DNA from: Roseburia hominis
GTDB taxonomy: Bacteria > Bacillota > Clostridia > Lachnospirales > Lachnospiraceae
Direction: 5' to 3'
Length of the DNA stretch: 64,000 nucleotides
Assembly (NCBI GenBank): GCA_040702975.1
Contig: CP159990.1
Location: forward strand, 1,426,001-1,490,000
Positions within the stretch are counted from its first letter, which is position 1, and each line of letters starts with the position of its first letter. The position numbers and the translations under genes are program-made. Below are positions 50,995 to 60,520 of this stretch, piece by piece. The notes under the pieces are model-generated. The model did no database searches, was not told the DNA's origin, and saw only the letters and a program-made list of their open reading frames with translations.

Positions 50995-51214
50995 TTTCAT
51001 GAAATTATTATAGTTCCTTTTCACGCATTTGTAAAGCGAAAAATGAAAAATTTCATGAAACGTTACACGAAGCGAAAATGTACAAAATAGTTATTTTTTA
51101 ATTGTGAAAATCTTATAAAAATGAAAGTTCGCACAAAAAATGAGGGTTATTTGCTTGACTTGAAAAAAGAATAATGCTATTTTGAGTATAGCGATGAAAT
51201 AACGTTTCATGGAA
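50995..51214 (+). promoter_or_regulatory. divergent control region of fructan locus A: promoter and LacI operators
   Basis: The palindrome TTTCATGAAA occurs at 50995-51004 and 51051-51060, and TTTCATGGAA at 51205-51214. The second and third share a longer match: GTAACGTTTCATGAAA (reverse strand) against ATAACGTTTCATGGAA. The rightward promoter is TTGACT (51155-51160), 17 bases, TATTTT (51178-51183); the third site sits just downstream of it, as a repressor site would. The 100 bases from 51215 to 51323 are leader without a convincing gene. Confidence 0.65.
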
Positions 51215-51323
51215 GTTATGGTTTTAAACGCTACAGCAGCCGAGAATGGCCAGAGGGCTGCGAAAGAAAAATGCCGGGGACATCACGGAGGGTTTCCGGT
51301 CTATATAGGGAAGGAGAGATTAG

Positions 51324-52262
51324 ATGAGCAGGTCAAAAACAAAAGCGCCGTCAAAAGGCGGCGGAGAAAAACCGATATTGCAGCGTATGGGTGCATACTG
51401 GCAGTTATACCTTATGCTTCTGGTTCCGGTCATACTGACGATTGTTTATAAGTACATACCGATGTATGGCATTCAGATCGCATTCCGTGATTATAAGTCG
51501 GTTCGCGGAATGTGGGGAAGCGACTGGGTAGGACTCAAGTGGTTCATACGTTTCTTCAGCTCACCGAACTGTGTTCGTATGATAAAAAATACGATTTTAC
51601 TTAGCTTTTACAGCTTACTTTGGAGTTTCCCGATACCGATTATTCTTGCACTGATGATTAATCAGCTTCGGTTCAATAAGTTTAAAAGAACGGTACAGAC
51701 GGTTTTATACGCGCCGCATTTCATCTCTGTTATGGTTGTGTGTGGTATGCTCCGCGTGTTCTTAAGCCCTTCAGGAGGTCTGATCAACCTGATTGCCGGA
51801 ACCAGCATTGATTTCCTCTCAGAAGCGGCGGCGTTCCGTACCATCTATATTGCGTCAGGCATCTGGCAGGACGCAGGCTGGGGAATCATCGTGTATATGG
51901 CAACGCTGGCAAATATTGACACCTCTCATTATGAAGCTGCCAAGATAGACGGAGCGTCCATGTTCCAGCGGATACGCTACATTGATCTGCCGGAGCTTGT
52001 GCCTCAGATCGTTCTGATGCTGATCATGAGCGCAGGAAGCCTGATGAACGTAGGATTTGAAAAAGTATTCCTGCTCCAGACAGACTTAAATAAGGCGACC
52101 AGCGACGTGATCGCGGTGTATGTATACCAGCAAGGTATTGAACATGCAAAATACAGTTATTCTACGGCGGTAGGTCTGTTCAATACGATCGTGAATGTCA
52201 TCCTGCTGATCGTGGTGAACAAGATAACGAGTAAGATTTCCGAAGATGTAAGTTTTGTATAG
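51324..52262 (+). CDS. oligosaccharide ABC permease, LplB type (locus A)
   Basis: A 312-residue permease with six helices. YEAAKIDGASMFQRIRYIDLPEL is the EAA motif that contacts the ATPase; KYIPMYGIQIAFRDYK is typical of LplB proteins. GGAGAG lies before ATG 51324. It forms a membrane heterodimer with the next gene's product. No ATPase gene is in the operon. Confidence 0.92.
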   Translation: MSRSKTKAPSKGGGEKPILQRMGAYWQLYLMLLVPVILTIVYKYIPMYGIQIAFRDYKSVRGMWGSDWVGLKWFIRFFSSPNCVRMIKNTILLSFYSLLWSFPIPIILALMINQLRFNKFKRTVQTVLYAPHFISVMVVCGMLRVFLSPSGGLINLIAGTSIDFLSEAAAFRTIYIASGIWQDAGWGIIVYMATLANIDTSHYEAAKIDGASMFQRIRYIDLPELVPQIVLMLIMSAGSLMNVGFEKVFLLQTDLNKATSDVIAVYVYQQGIEHAKYSYSTAVGLFNTIVNVILLIVVNKITSKISEDVSFV

Positions 52263-52272
52263 GAGGTGCGGC

Positions 52273-53181
52273 ATGGGAAAGAAAAAAAGCGCAGGGCAGC
52301 TTAAGGGATTATCCGATAGAAGCAGTGATATTATTCTGGTAGTGATCTGCCTTGCTATTGTACTTTTGGTTGCATATCCGCTTTATTATGTTTTGGTCGC
52401 TTCTGTGTCCAATCCGTATGATGTGTATGCGGGAAAGACGTTCCTGCTTCCGAGTGGATTCACCCTGGACGGCTATAAAGCAGTGTTTGCAGATAAGAGT
52501 ATTATAACGGGTTACATCAATAGTATAAAATATACGGTAGTCGGTACGGTATTCTCAGTCGTAATGATATATTTGACTGCATATCCGCTGAGTATCAAGG
52601 ATTTACCGGGAAGGAAATTCCTCAGTATTTTCTTCATTATTACTATGTATTTCGGAGGCGGCCTGATGCCGACCTATTTGATCGTCAGAGATACCGGACT
52701 TATCGACAGCATGTGGGCCTTGTTCCTGCCGGGCGGCGTAGCCGTGGGAAATATGATCATCGTCCGTAATTTCTTCGAGCACAGTATTCCGAAGGAAATG
52801 ATCGAGGCGGCCGAGATAGACGGTGCTTCCAAGTGGACGACTTTCGTGAAGATCGTGATCCCGCTCAGCCGGTCGATCATGGCAGTTATGGTAGTGTTCA
52901 GTATGGTCGCTTACTGGAACGACTGGTTTACAGCACTCATCTATTTGCCGGGACAGGAAAATGCGCCTCTGCCGCTGGTACTTCGGAATATCCTGATCAA
53001 GAGTTCTGCAAGTGCGAGCCAGGCAAGTACGATTTCCGGCGGTTATGCAGAGCTGAATAAACTGACTGAGATGATCAAGTTTTCGTCCATTATTGTAGCG
53101 GCTGCACCAATGCTTGTCATCTATCCATTTGTTCAGAAATATTTTGAAAAAGGATTTATGGCGGGTGCGGTCAAAGGCTAA
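52273..53181 (+). CDS. oligosaccharide ABC permease, LplC type (locus A)
   Basis: A 302-residue permease with six helices, EAA motif in KEMIEAAEIDGASKWTTFVKIVIPLS. AGGAGG before ATG 52273 sets the start (frame open to 52255). LplC-type proteins pair with LplB for uptake of di- and oligosaccharides. It starts ten bases after the LplB stop. Confidence 0.92.
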   Translation: MGKKKSAGQLKGLSDRSSDIILVVICLAIVLLVAYPLYYVLVASVSNPYDVYAGKTFLLPSGFTLDGYKAVFADKSIITGYINSIKYTVVGTVFSVVMIYLTAYPLSIKDLPGRKFLSIFFIITMYFGGGLMPTYLIVRDTGLIDSMWALFLPGGVAVGNMIIVRNFFEHSIPKEMIEAAEIDGASKWTTFVKIVIPLSRSIMAVMVVFSMVAYWNDWFTALIYLPGQENAPLPLVLRNILIKSSASASQASTISGGYAELNKLTEMIKFSSIIVAAAPMLVIYPFVQKYFEKGFMAGAVKG

Positions 53182-53207
53182 TGAGATTTTGGAAGAAGGA
53201 GATGAGT

Positions 53208-54878
53208 ATGGTGAAGATGTGGAAAAGAGCGCTTTCGTGCCTGTTAGTGGGCGGACTTCTGGCCGCTATGACAGCGTGCAGCAAGCAGGAACAGTATAAT
53301 ATGGAACCAGGCGTTGCCAATACCGATACGTCTCAGACGGAATTCACGATTATGGGCGCGGTCAGTGCTCTCAGCAAAGGGTATGATAACAATGAAGTCT
53401 TAAACAAGATGCAGGAGGAAGCGGGCATCAAGATCAACTGGAACGTGATGAGCGATTCCTTAAGCGAGCAGGTAAATATCCGTATTGCCGGAAGACAGCT
53501 TCCGGACGCTTTCCTGGCGGTTGGCTTTAACAACTATGACATCACGACCTATGGAAGTGACGGCGCGTTTATCGATCTGACGCCTTATCTGACGGAAGAG
53601 TACATGCCGAATTTGACGAAGATTCTGGAGGAAAATCCGGATATTAAGAGTGCGATCACGATGAGCGACGGTGGAATCTACGGTCTTCCGGCAGGTGAGA
53701 AAATGGGTACGGCAGGTATCGGCGCCGAGGAGGATTACAGTATTTACACGATTCCGCAGTTCAGTATGATCAACAAGGCGTGGCTTGATGAGCTGGGCAT
53801 GGAGGTTCCGACTACCCTTGATGAGCTGCATGAGGCTCTTGTGGCGTTCCAGGAACATGATATGAGTGCGACCTATTATGGAAATGCAAAAGGAAGCACG
53901 ATCCCGATGAGTACCGGCTTTGACCAGTGGTGCTGGGGACAGAATATTTTCTATGCCGGATTTGGATTTACCAACTGGCCGAATGATGTCATTAATGATC
54001 TGGTGTTAAATCCGGACGGAAAGGTGGATTTTGTCTGCGCCTCTGACAACTACCGTGATGCGCTTACCTATTTCCATGACTGGTATAAGGAAGGGCTCAT
54101 GGACGTGGAAATGTTCAGCCAGAGCGACACACAGCTTATTTCCAAGTGCTCGCAGGGGTATGTGGGCGTGTCTACATGGTGGTACATCGAGGAACTGATG
54201 GGAGAATATGCAGACGACTATGTATTCCTTCCGATCCTTGACGGACCTGATGGAACTCACAATGTAACGGTGCGTACCGGAGGCGGAACGAACAGCGGAA
54301 GCCTGAGCATCACGAGCGCTTGTAAAAGTCCGGCAAACCTGCTGAAATTCTTTGACCAGTGGTATGAGCCGGAAAATGTAATGCAGCTTCAGTACGGACC
54401 GATTGGAACGTATTTTGTGGATCAGGACGAGAATGGCGTATGGAACAGCATTTCCGACGACGAGGCAAAGGAGAAATTCGGCAAGAGCGCCGGAGAACTG
54501 AAAGGTGAATATGAGGTTTATGGGCCGAAACTGATTCTCAGTGATTATTACAATACCACGTTTAAGATGGAGGACCGCGCGATCGAAAGATTGACGGATC
54601 TGTATGAATTCTGGATGCCGTATGTTGACAATCCGATTACTTATCCTGTAGACTGTGTATACACGGAAGAGGAGCTGGATGTGATCGACCGTTATAAAGC
54701 GGATTTTGAGAGTGCGGTATCGGAGCAGGAAGGCTTATGGCTGAAAGAAGGCGGTCCCACGGACGCTGAGTGGGAGTCTTACTTAAAGCTCCTCAAGGAA
54801 AAATGCGGTATGGAAGAACTGCTTAAGGTCTACCAGGGAGCATATGACCGTTATATGGAGGCGAAGGAGAGCCAATAA
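53208..54878 (+). CDS. solute-binding lipoprotein, LplA type (locus A)
   Basis: A 556-residue binding protein. Signal peptide LSCLLVGGLLAAMTAC with lipobox AMTAC; the mature protein has the two-lobed SBP_bac_1 layout and the length usual for LplA. AAGGAG before ATG 53208 favours this start over 53181. It captures the oligosaccharide outside the membrane for the LplBC permeases; together with GH32 the substrate is probably a short fructan or sucrose-like sugar. Confidence 0.9.
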   Translation: MVKMWKRALSCLLVGGLLAAMTACSKQEQYNMEPGVANTDTSQTEFTIMGAVSALSKGYDNNEVLNKMQEEAGIKINWNVMSDSLSEQVNIRIAGRQLPDAFLAVGFNNYDITTYGSDGAFIDLTPYLTEEYMPNLTKILEENPDIKSAITMSDGGIYGLPAGEKMGTAGIGAEEDYSIYTIPQFSMINKAWLDELGMEVPTTLDELHEALVAFQEHDMSATYYGNAKGSTIPMSTGFDQWCWGQNIFYAGFGFTNWPNDVINDLVLNPDGKVDFVCASDNYRDALTYFHDWYKEGLMDVEMFSQSDTQLISKCSQGYVGVSTWWYIEELMGEYADDYVFLPILDGPDGTHNVTVRTGGGTNSGSLSITSACKSPANLLKFFDQWYEPENVMQLQYGPIGTYFVDQDENGVWNSISDDEAKEKFGKSAGELKGEYEVYGPKLILSDYYNTTFKMEDRAIERLTDLYEFWMPYVDNPITYPVDCVYTEEELDVIDRYKADFESAVSEQEGLWLKEGGPTDAEWESYLKLLKEKCGMEELLKVYQGAYDRYMEAKESQ

Positions 54879-54896
54879 TTTTAGAAGGTGAAGAGT

Positions 54897-56384
54897 ATGA
54901 CAAGTCAGACATTACGTGAAGCACGCAAATACGAGGAGGCTTCTGAAAAATTTATTAAAAAGGAAGACAGGCCGTCTTATCATCTGTCCGCGCGTACCGG
55001 CTGGATGAATGATCCAAACGGGTTTTCATATTATAATGGACAGTACCATATGTTTTATCAGTACCACCCCTATGATTCACACTGGGGGCCGATGCACTGG
55101 GGGCATGCGGTAAGTAAGGACCTCCTGCACTGGGAGTATCTTCCGGCGGCGCTTGCACCGGATGAATTTTACGACAGAGACGGTTGTTTCTCGGGAAGTG
55201 CTATAGAACTTCCTGATGGAAGACAGCTTCTTATGTATACCGGCGTGATGAAGGAACATCAGAAGAATGGCGGCGTGGTCGAGGTCCAGACCCAATGTCT
55301 GGCTGTCGGAGACGGGATCGATTATGAGAAATATGAAAAGAATCCTGTGCTTGATGAGAAGGACCTTCCGGAAGGCGGCAGCAGATTTGACTTCCGTGAT
55401 CCGAAGATGTGGCAAAAGGCGGATGGTACATACTGCTGCGTGGTAGGAAACCGCCCGGCGGACGGCAGCGGCCAGATCCTGCTCTACACCAGTGAGGACG
55501 GATTTGACTGGAAGTATAAAAAGGTATTGGCAGCAAATAACAACCGGTTTGGAAAGATGTGGGAATGCCCGGATTTCTTCAGGCTGGATGGAAAATGGGT
55601 GATGCTCACCAGCCCCCAGGATATGCTTCCGCAGGGATTCGAGTACCACAATGGAAATGGGACCCTGTGCCTGATCGGAGAGTATGACGAAGAAACGGAT
55701 ACATTTACGGAAGAATGCAACCAGTCGATTGATTACGGTATAGATTTCTATGCGCCGCAGACGGTTATGATGCCCGATGGAAGAAGGGTTATGATCGGCT
55801 GGATGCAGAACTGGGATACCTGCGCAACCCGCGGTCACGAGGAGTTATGGTTCGGGCAAATGAGTCTGCCGCGGGAGCTGTCCGTTAAGAACGGCAGACT
55901 TTACCAGGAACCGATTCGTGAGCTAAACGATATGCGAAGCGGAAAGGTGGAGTATAAATCCGTATCTGTTTCCGGAACAGTGAACCTGGAAGGAATCAAG
56001 GGCCGCAAGGTGGATATTGAGCTTAGTATCCGTCCGGGAGACGAGCAGAACCTCTATCAGAAATTTGCGATCCGTTTCGCACAGAATGCACAGTATCAGA
56101 CCTCGGTCAGCTTCCGCCCGCGTGAGGATGTGCTGAAGATTGACAGAAAGTTCTCCGGTTCCAGAAGAGCGATCATTCACCAGCGCAGGAGCAAAGTGAA
56201 CAGCGAAAACGGCAATCTGAAGCTCAGGCTGATCCTGGATCAGTTCAGCGTGGAAGTGTTCGTCAATGACGGCGAACAGGTCATGAGTTCTACGATCTAT
56301 ACGGAGAAGGCTGCAGATGGGATTTCGTTTTTTGCAGATGGGGAAGTGAAACTGGACGTTGTGAAATATGATTTGATTGGATAA
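54897..56384 (+). CDS. GH32 beta-fructofuranosidase / sucrose-6-P hydrolase type (locus A)
   Basis: A 495-residue glycoside hydrolase with the GH32 catalytic triad: nucleophile Asp39 in WMNDPNG (36-42), Asp168 in FRDPK, acid/base Glu223 in WECPD; a C-terminal beta-sandwich follows. No signal peptide, so it acts in the cytoplasm on imported fructosides. AGAAGGTG before ATG 54897 sets the start. It is the last gene of the operon. Sequence cannot tell fructan exo-hydrolase from invertase specificity. Confidence 0.93.
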   Translation: MTSQTLREARKYEEASEKFIKKEDRPSYHLSARTGWMNDPNGFSYYNGQYHMFYQYHPYDSHWGPMHWGHAVSKDLLHWEYLPAALAPDEFYDRDGCFSGSAIELPDGRQLLMYTGVMKEHQKNGGVVEVQTQCLAVGDGIDYEKYEKNPVLDEKDLPEGGSRFDFRDPKMWQKADGTYCCVVGNRPADGSGQILLYTSEDGFDWKYKKVLAANNNRFGKMWECPDFFRLDGKWVMLTSPQDMLPQGFEYHNGNGTLCLIGEYDEETDTFTEECNQSIDYGIDFYAPQTVMMPDGRRVMIGWMQNWDTCATRGHEELWFGQMSLPRELSVKNGRLYQEPIRELNDMRSGKVEYKSVSVSGTVNLEGIKGRKVDIELSIRPGDEQNLYQKFAIRFAQNAQYQTSVSFRPREDVLKIDRKFSGSRRAIIHQRRSKVNSENGNLKLRLILDQFSVEVFVNDGEQVMSSTIYTEKAADGISFFADGEVKLDVVKYDLIG

Positions 56385-56407
56385 AAGACAGGGTCTTGTG
56401 TTAAATA

Positions 56408-56477
56408 AAAATGCTCTAAATGATTTGGGGACCACGGAATTTTTCGAGGCCGGTAGAAAATCATTTAGGGCATTTTT
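56408..56477 (+). terminator. terminator between the two fructan loci
   Basis: AAATGCTCTAAATGATTT (from 56408) pairs with AAATCATTTAGGGCATTT (from 56458) around a 30-base loop, then TTTG. It lies between convergent operons. Confidence 0.7.
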
Positions 56478-56561
56478 GCGTTGGGTACACTTAAGCGAAG
56501 ACCCGGTATAATATTCATCTCGGTTGTCCGCTGTATGCGGTTCTTTTTAAAACATCTGGTT

Positions 56562-57374
56562 CTATTCTACATTTTCATATAAATATTCCAAATAGGAAAC
56601 AGCAGTCTTTGCCCTTGGAGAATTAGCAATGATTCCCAAATAAACGGTCCCGTCAAATCCTGCCTTGCGGATAAAGGCTGACTGGGACAGATCCAGTCCC
56701 ATGGGGTATTCTTCCGTTTCCGCCTCATAGGTCAAGGATTCGTCAAAATACAGGTCCATAGCGTTATCCTTCAGTATATAAGTATTTGTGACAAGATAGG
56801 GCTTAAGGGTCTCGTATAAGTCCGGGCTTTCCTGTGAGAGTAGTTTATCGAGATCGCAGAGATACCCGTTTTGGGAGAAGGCGTCAAATGCTTCCTTATC
56901 CATAAGAACGACATCGAGCAGCTTGCCGTCAATGGAGGCGAGGATTTTCATGCGTGATGCGTAGGTGTATTCATGGTTCGGATTGTTCTCGTCATCGGTC
57001 AGATGCAGGCCGGAGTAGACACAGACCTCATTTTTGGAAGTGCTCAGATTCTGAGACTTCAGAAAATCCGTACTCAGCGTCTGCGTCAGCGTTTCCCCGG
57101 CGGATACATTGACGAAGGCCGTGTACAGTGTGACGTCCTTGTGGGTAAAATGCCCATAAATAGAATAACCTATGATATACAGTACAATACAGAGGATTAC
57201 CAGCGGCAGCTTGTAATAATCAAAAATATACTGTAATTTTTTTCTGCCATGAAGGGTGCGAAGGTTTTCGTCGCGAAGTATGTCATAATTGCCAAGCATA
57301 CCTGAATGTACGTCCGGTGAACGTTTATCCCGGCCGTCAGGTACGCCGGATTTCTTTTTAAAAACGGGTGACAT
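56562..57374 (-). CDS. membrane-anchored extracytoplasmic protein, unknown (locus B)
   Basis: A 270-residue protein with a cytoplasmic N-terminus of about 60 residues, one membrane helix (KLPLVILCIVLYIIGYSIYG) and an extracytoplasmic part starting DVTLYTAFVNVSAGETL. AAGGAG before ATG 57374 sets the start. It resembles the protein at 49289 in its DYYK-helix segment and the strand after it. In both loci it accompanies a YesL protein and a LacI regulator, so a shared role in the transporter's regulation or assembly is inferred. Confidence 0.6.
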   Translation of the reverse strand: MSPVFKKKSGVPDGRDKRSPDVHSGMLGNYDILRDENLRTLHGRKKLQYIFDYYKLPLVILCIVLYIIGYSIYGHFTHKDVTLYTAFVNVSAGETLTQTLSTDFLKSQNLSTSKNEVCVYSGLHLTDDENNPNHEYTYASRMKILASIDGKLLDVVLMDKEAFDAFSQNGYLCDLDKLLSQESPDLYETLKPYLVTNTYILKDNAMDLYFDESLTYEAETEEYPMGLDLSQSAFIRKAGFDGTVYLGIIANSPRAKTAVSYLEYLYENVE

Positions 57375-57410
57375 AAGCATTCTCCTTTTTGACGCAGTTT
57401 ATCTTCACAG

Positions 57411-58058
57411 TTAATTGGTGCTTTCGACGGCCCCGGCGGCAGCCTCGCTCTTTTCCTCCAAAAGCAGCAGAATATTGGAGAGCAGGTAGGAGCAGAGCAG
57501 TGCGCAGAGTCCTTCGCCGAAGATGATGGCCGGCGTGAAAATACGAATCACGACTAAGGCCATAACAAAGTAGATGACAGCCATGAGGGCGGTGCAGAAA
57601 AGAAAACGCATACCAAGAATGAGGGAATTCTTGAACATTTCCTTTATCGTATTATCAAATCTGGACAACAGTGGGAAGATGTACATCAGTACAATGGCAT
57701 AAGCGATCAGCGCAACGATAAAAACAGCCGTACCGATTGTCCAGAACACATTCTCGAAGCGCATATGGTAGAATACATATCCGTCCACGCCTAAAATAAT
57801 TCCAAGTCCTAAAAGGATCAGCCAGATCTTGGTTCCCTGCTTCAAATTCATTTTAAAAGAATGAAAGAAGGCTCTCGTGATATTTCCTTCTTCATTTTTT
57901 GCCATTTTTAGTGTGACGTAGAATAAAGCGGTAGTGGAAGCGCCGACCGTAACGATCGGCAGACAACAAATGAACCACAAAATGTTCAGATAAACACTGT
58001 TTACAAGTTTTGTAATAAACTGCATGATAGGTGCGTCCAGGCTGAAAAAGCTACTCAT
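57411..58058 (-). CDS. YesL/DUF624-family membrane protein (locus B)
   Basis: A 215-residue protein with five or six helices: NSVYLNILWFICCLPIVTVG then TTALFYVTLKMAKNEEGNI is the DUF624 signature. AAGGAGG before ATG 58058 sets the start (frame open to 58097). It lies between the LacI gene and the anchored unknown protein. Confidence 0.88.
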   Translation of the reverse strand: MSSFFSLDAPIMQFITKLVNSVYLNILWFICCLPIVTVGASTTALFYVTLKMAKNEEGNITRAFFHSFKMNLKQGTKIWLILLGLGIILGVDGYVFYHMRFENVFWTIGTAVFIVALIAYAIVLMYIFPLLSRFDNTIKEMFKNSLILGMRFLFCTALMAVIYFVMALVVIRIFTPAIIFGEGLCALLCSYLLSNILLLLEEKSEAAAGAVESTN

Positions 58059-58101
58059 TTGAAAATCCTCCTTATAATTATAAAAATGTAGAATCAAAGG
58101 C

Positions 58102-59169
58102 CTAATCTCCGGTGGACTCCCGGTAGATCAGGTCTGTTTCCGTGTGAACGGTACGGAAGTTTAATGAAGGTTCTTTAATGCGGGACATCAGCAGATTGAC
58201 TGCGGTAACTCCCATGATCTGACTATGTATATGAATCGTAGTCAGTGAGGGGGTTATGATTCTGGATTCCGATGAATCATCAAAGCCGCACAGATATACA
58301 TCTTGTGGTACGGAAATGCCCAGCTTTTTGAACACATGGAGTGTATCAAGTGCCACAAAATCGTTTGCGCAGATGAACACATCTGGCAGCGAATCCAAAC
58401 CCTGCAGGCAGTCGGCGAGATATTCCTGATACTCCGTTGAAACAGGGCGTTCCACTCCCGGTTTATTTTCCAGAAAGCAGAACTTTTCCTGACAGGGAAG
58501 GCCCGCCAGGTACATCGCGTCCCGATATCCCATATACCGCTCAAAAAAAGATTGGCAGTGCCGGTACGTGCCGATAAATCCAATCTGTGTCTTCCCACGC
58601 CGCACCATCTCTTTTACAAATGCAAAAATATTGGATTGATTATCCATATATAAACGGTCTGCCTTTAAGGATCCATCAAGGCCGCATACCGGAGAATCCA
58701 CAAAAAGAACGGGTATATCAAGGTCACAGAGCATCTGGCTGTATGGAAGATCGAACATTTCAATGCAGAGAATGCCAGCGGTTTTTTCTTTGTTAAAAGG
58801 CAGTGGGAGCTTAAGGCTCTTTAATTCGGAGGCGATGACCCGATACATGGAGAGAGTGTATCCCAACTGTAAGATCTCCCGCTGAAATTTATCCAGCATG
58901 GTAGATGCAAAATGAGAATTGGTCAAAGCCGTGGTGGTAAAAAGTGCGATTTCCCTTTTGCCATTCACCTCTTCGGGTAAAAAATCCGGTTTATAGGTTT
59001 CGGGGGTCATGTAGGAAAACTGTTTATATCCCATTTCGATTGCTTTTTTCAAAACTCTGTCCCTTGTCGCGTCTGCGAGGATACCTGTGTTATTGATTGC
59101 TTTGGATACGGTGTTTCTGGAAACGCCCAGTGCGTCTGCAATGTCTTGTATTGTTACTCTGTCAGCCAT
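58102..59169 (-). CDS. LacI-family regulator (fructan locus B)
   Basis: A 355-residue regulator, HTH in VTIQDIADALGVSRNTVSKAINNTG and a sugar-sensing domain (FVALDTLHVFKKLGISVPQD). AGGAG before ATG 59169 sets the start. It is only distantly related to the regulator of locus A, and the control region differs too (TWTGTGCWAA repeats instead of TTTCATGAAA), so the two loci probably respond separately. Confidence 0.9.
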   Translation of the reverse strand: MADRVTIQDIADALGVSRNTVSKAINNTGILADATRDRVLKKAIEMGYKQFSYMTPETYKPDFLPEEVNGKREIALFTTTALTNSHFASTMLDKFQREILQLGYTLSMYRVIASELKSLKLPLPFNKEKTAGILCIEMFDLPYSQMLCDLDIPVLFVDSPVCGLDGSLKADRLYMDNQSNIFAFVKEMVRRGKTQIGFIGTYRHCQSFFERYMGYRDAMYLAGLPCQEKFCFLENKPGVERPVSTEYQEYLADCLQGLDSLPDVFICANDFVALDTLHVFKKLGISVPQDVYLCGFDDSSESRIITPSLTTIHIHSQIMGVTAVNLLMSRIKEPSLNFRTVHTETDLIYRESTGD

Positions 59170-59306
59170 GTTTTTATGTGTCTCCTGTTCCTGGGTAATG
59201 ATTTTATATAAGGATGCCAAAACCAGAAGGTGAAGCGATCCGAATTCTTGTCGTCAAATACATTATAATGCACGAACCCGATTGAGTCAAATGTAAAAAT
59301 AAAAAA

Positions 59307-59444
59307 TTTGTGCTAATTTATAGAAAATGGATGGAATAATGTGACGTGATATGTGCAAAAAACAATATAAATGTAAAAAATGTAAAAATGTATTTGTGCA
59401 AAAGGGAAAAATATATTGACTAATATGAAAATAAGTGCTATATT
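59307..59444 (+). promoter_or_regulatory. control region of fructan locus B
   Basis: TTTGTGCTAA (59307-59316), TATGTGCAAA (59350-59359) and TTTGTGCAAA (59393-59402) are 43 bases apart, near four helical turns each. A promoter follows: TTGACT (59416-59421), 17 bases, TATATT (59439-59444). The regular spacing suggests a multi-site operator or activator site. Confidence 0.55.
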
Positions 59445-59558
59445 TTAAATACAAAGCCTCGAACGCGATTTTACAAATGCACAATTACAACTTGGGAAAA
59501 CGACAAAATGAAGCAGATGCAAAACAGCGAGAAGGATGAGGAAAGGAAGGAGGAAAAT

Positions 59559-60509
59559 ATGAAAACAAGTTCTACAGCAGTTTCCAAAGGGAAACAAAAC
59601 AAGCAACCGGGAAGTATGCACAATACACTTCTCTATTTGAGACAACATTGGCAGTTGTATGTGATCTTCCTGCTGCCAGCATTGGCACTTACTTTGATCT
59701 TTAAGTACATTCCAATGGGCGGCATCATGATTGCTTTCCAGAGGTACAATCCGATTCGGGGTATCATGGGAAGTGAATGGGTGGGATTCAAGTATTTTGA
59801 GAGATTCCTGACATCACCCGACTTTATGACCTATCTGGTCAACACATTGAAACTGAGTATCTATGGTCTGCTCTGGGGCTTCCCCGTTCCGATCATACTT
59901 GCGTTTCTTTTGAATCGGATTCAGAGTACGGGCATAAAGAAAAAGATTCAGTTGGTGCTTTACATGCCGAACTTCGTGTCCGTCATCGTACTTTGTGGTA
60001 TTGTCCGCATTTTCCTGTCAGTAACAGGACCGGTCAATCTACTGTTCGGAAGCCAGATTAACTTTATGACGATGCCGGAAGCGTTCCGTACAATCTACAT
60101 AGCCAGCGGTATCTGGCAAGGGGCAGGCTGGGCGTCCATCATGTACACGGCCTCTTTGTCTAATGCAAGCCAGGAACTAAAGGAGGCGGCAGTCATTGAC
60201 GGCGCCAATATTTTCCAACAGATCAAGGCGGTAGAATGGCCGGCGATTAAAGATATGGTAATCATCCAGTTTATTCTGCAGGCCGGCAACATTATGAGTA
60301 TCGGCTTTGAAAAAGCATATGCGCTGCAGACAGACCTTAATATGGGGACATCAGAAATCATTGCTACATATGTGTATAAGAAAGGTCTTATAGACGGTGA
60401 TTACAGCTTTTCAACAGCCGTAGGATTATTCAATACAGTGATCAATGTCATTTTGCTGGTTGCTGTGAATAAGATTGTTGCAAAGATGAATGACGGCAAA
60501 GGATTATAA
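59559..60509 (+). CDS. oligosaccharide ABC permease, LplB type (locus B)
   Basis: A 316-residue permease, KYIPMGGIMIAFQRYNPIRG near the start and EAA motif in ELKEAAVIDGANIFQQIKAVEWP. AGGAGG before ATG 59559 favours this start over 59508. Roughly half of its residues match the locus A counterpart (51324). Confidence 0.92.
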   Translation: MKTSSTAVSKGKQNKQPGSMHNTLLYLRQHWQLYVIFLLPALALTLIFKYIPMGGIMIAFQRYNPIRGIMGSEWVGFKYFERFLTSPDFMTYLVNTLKLSIYGLLWGFPVPIILAFLLNRIQSTGIKKKIQLVLYMPNFVSVIVLCGIVRIFLSVTGPVNLLFGSQINFMTMPEAFRTIYIASGIWQGAGWASIMYTASLSNASQELKEAAVIDGANIFQQIKAVEWPAIKDMVIIQFILQAGNIMSIGFEKAYALQTDLNMGTSEIIATYVYKKGLIDGDYSFSTAVGLFNTVINVILLVAVNKIVAKMNDGKGL

Positions 60510-60520
60510 GGAGGGGCAAG

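Noticed and set aside
51209..51451. 80-codon frame in the leader of fructan locus A
   Set aside because: It starts inside a LacI operator, has no ribosome-binding site and runs into the permease gene in another frame.
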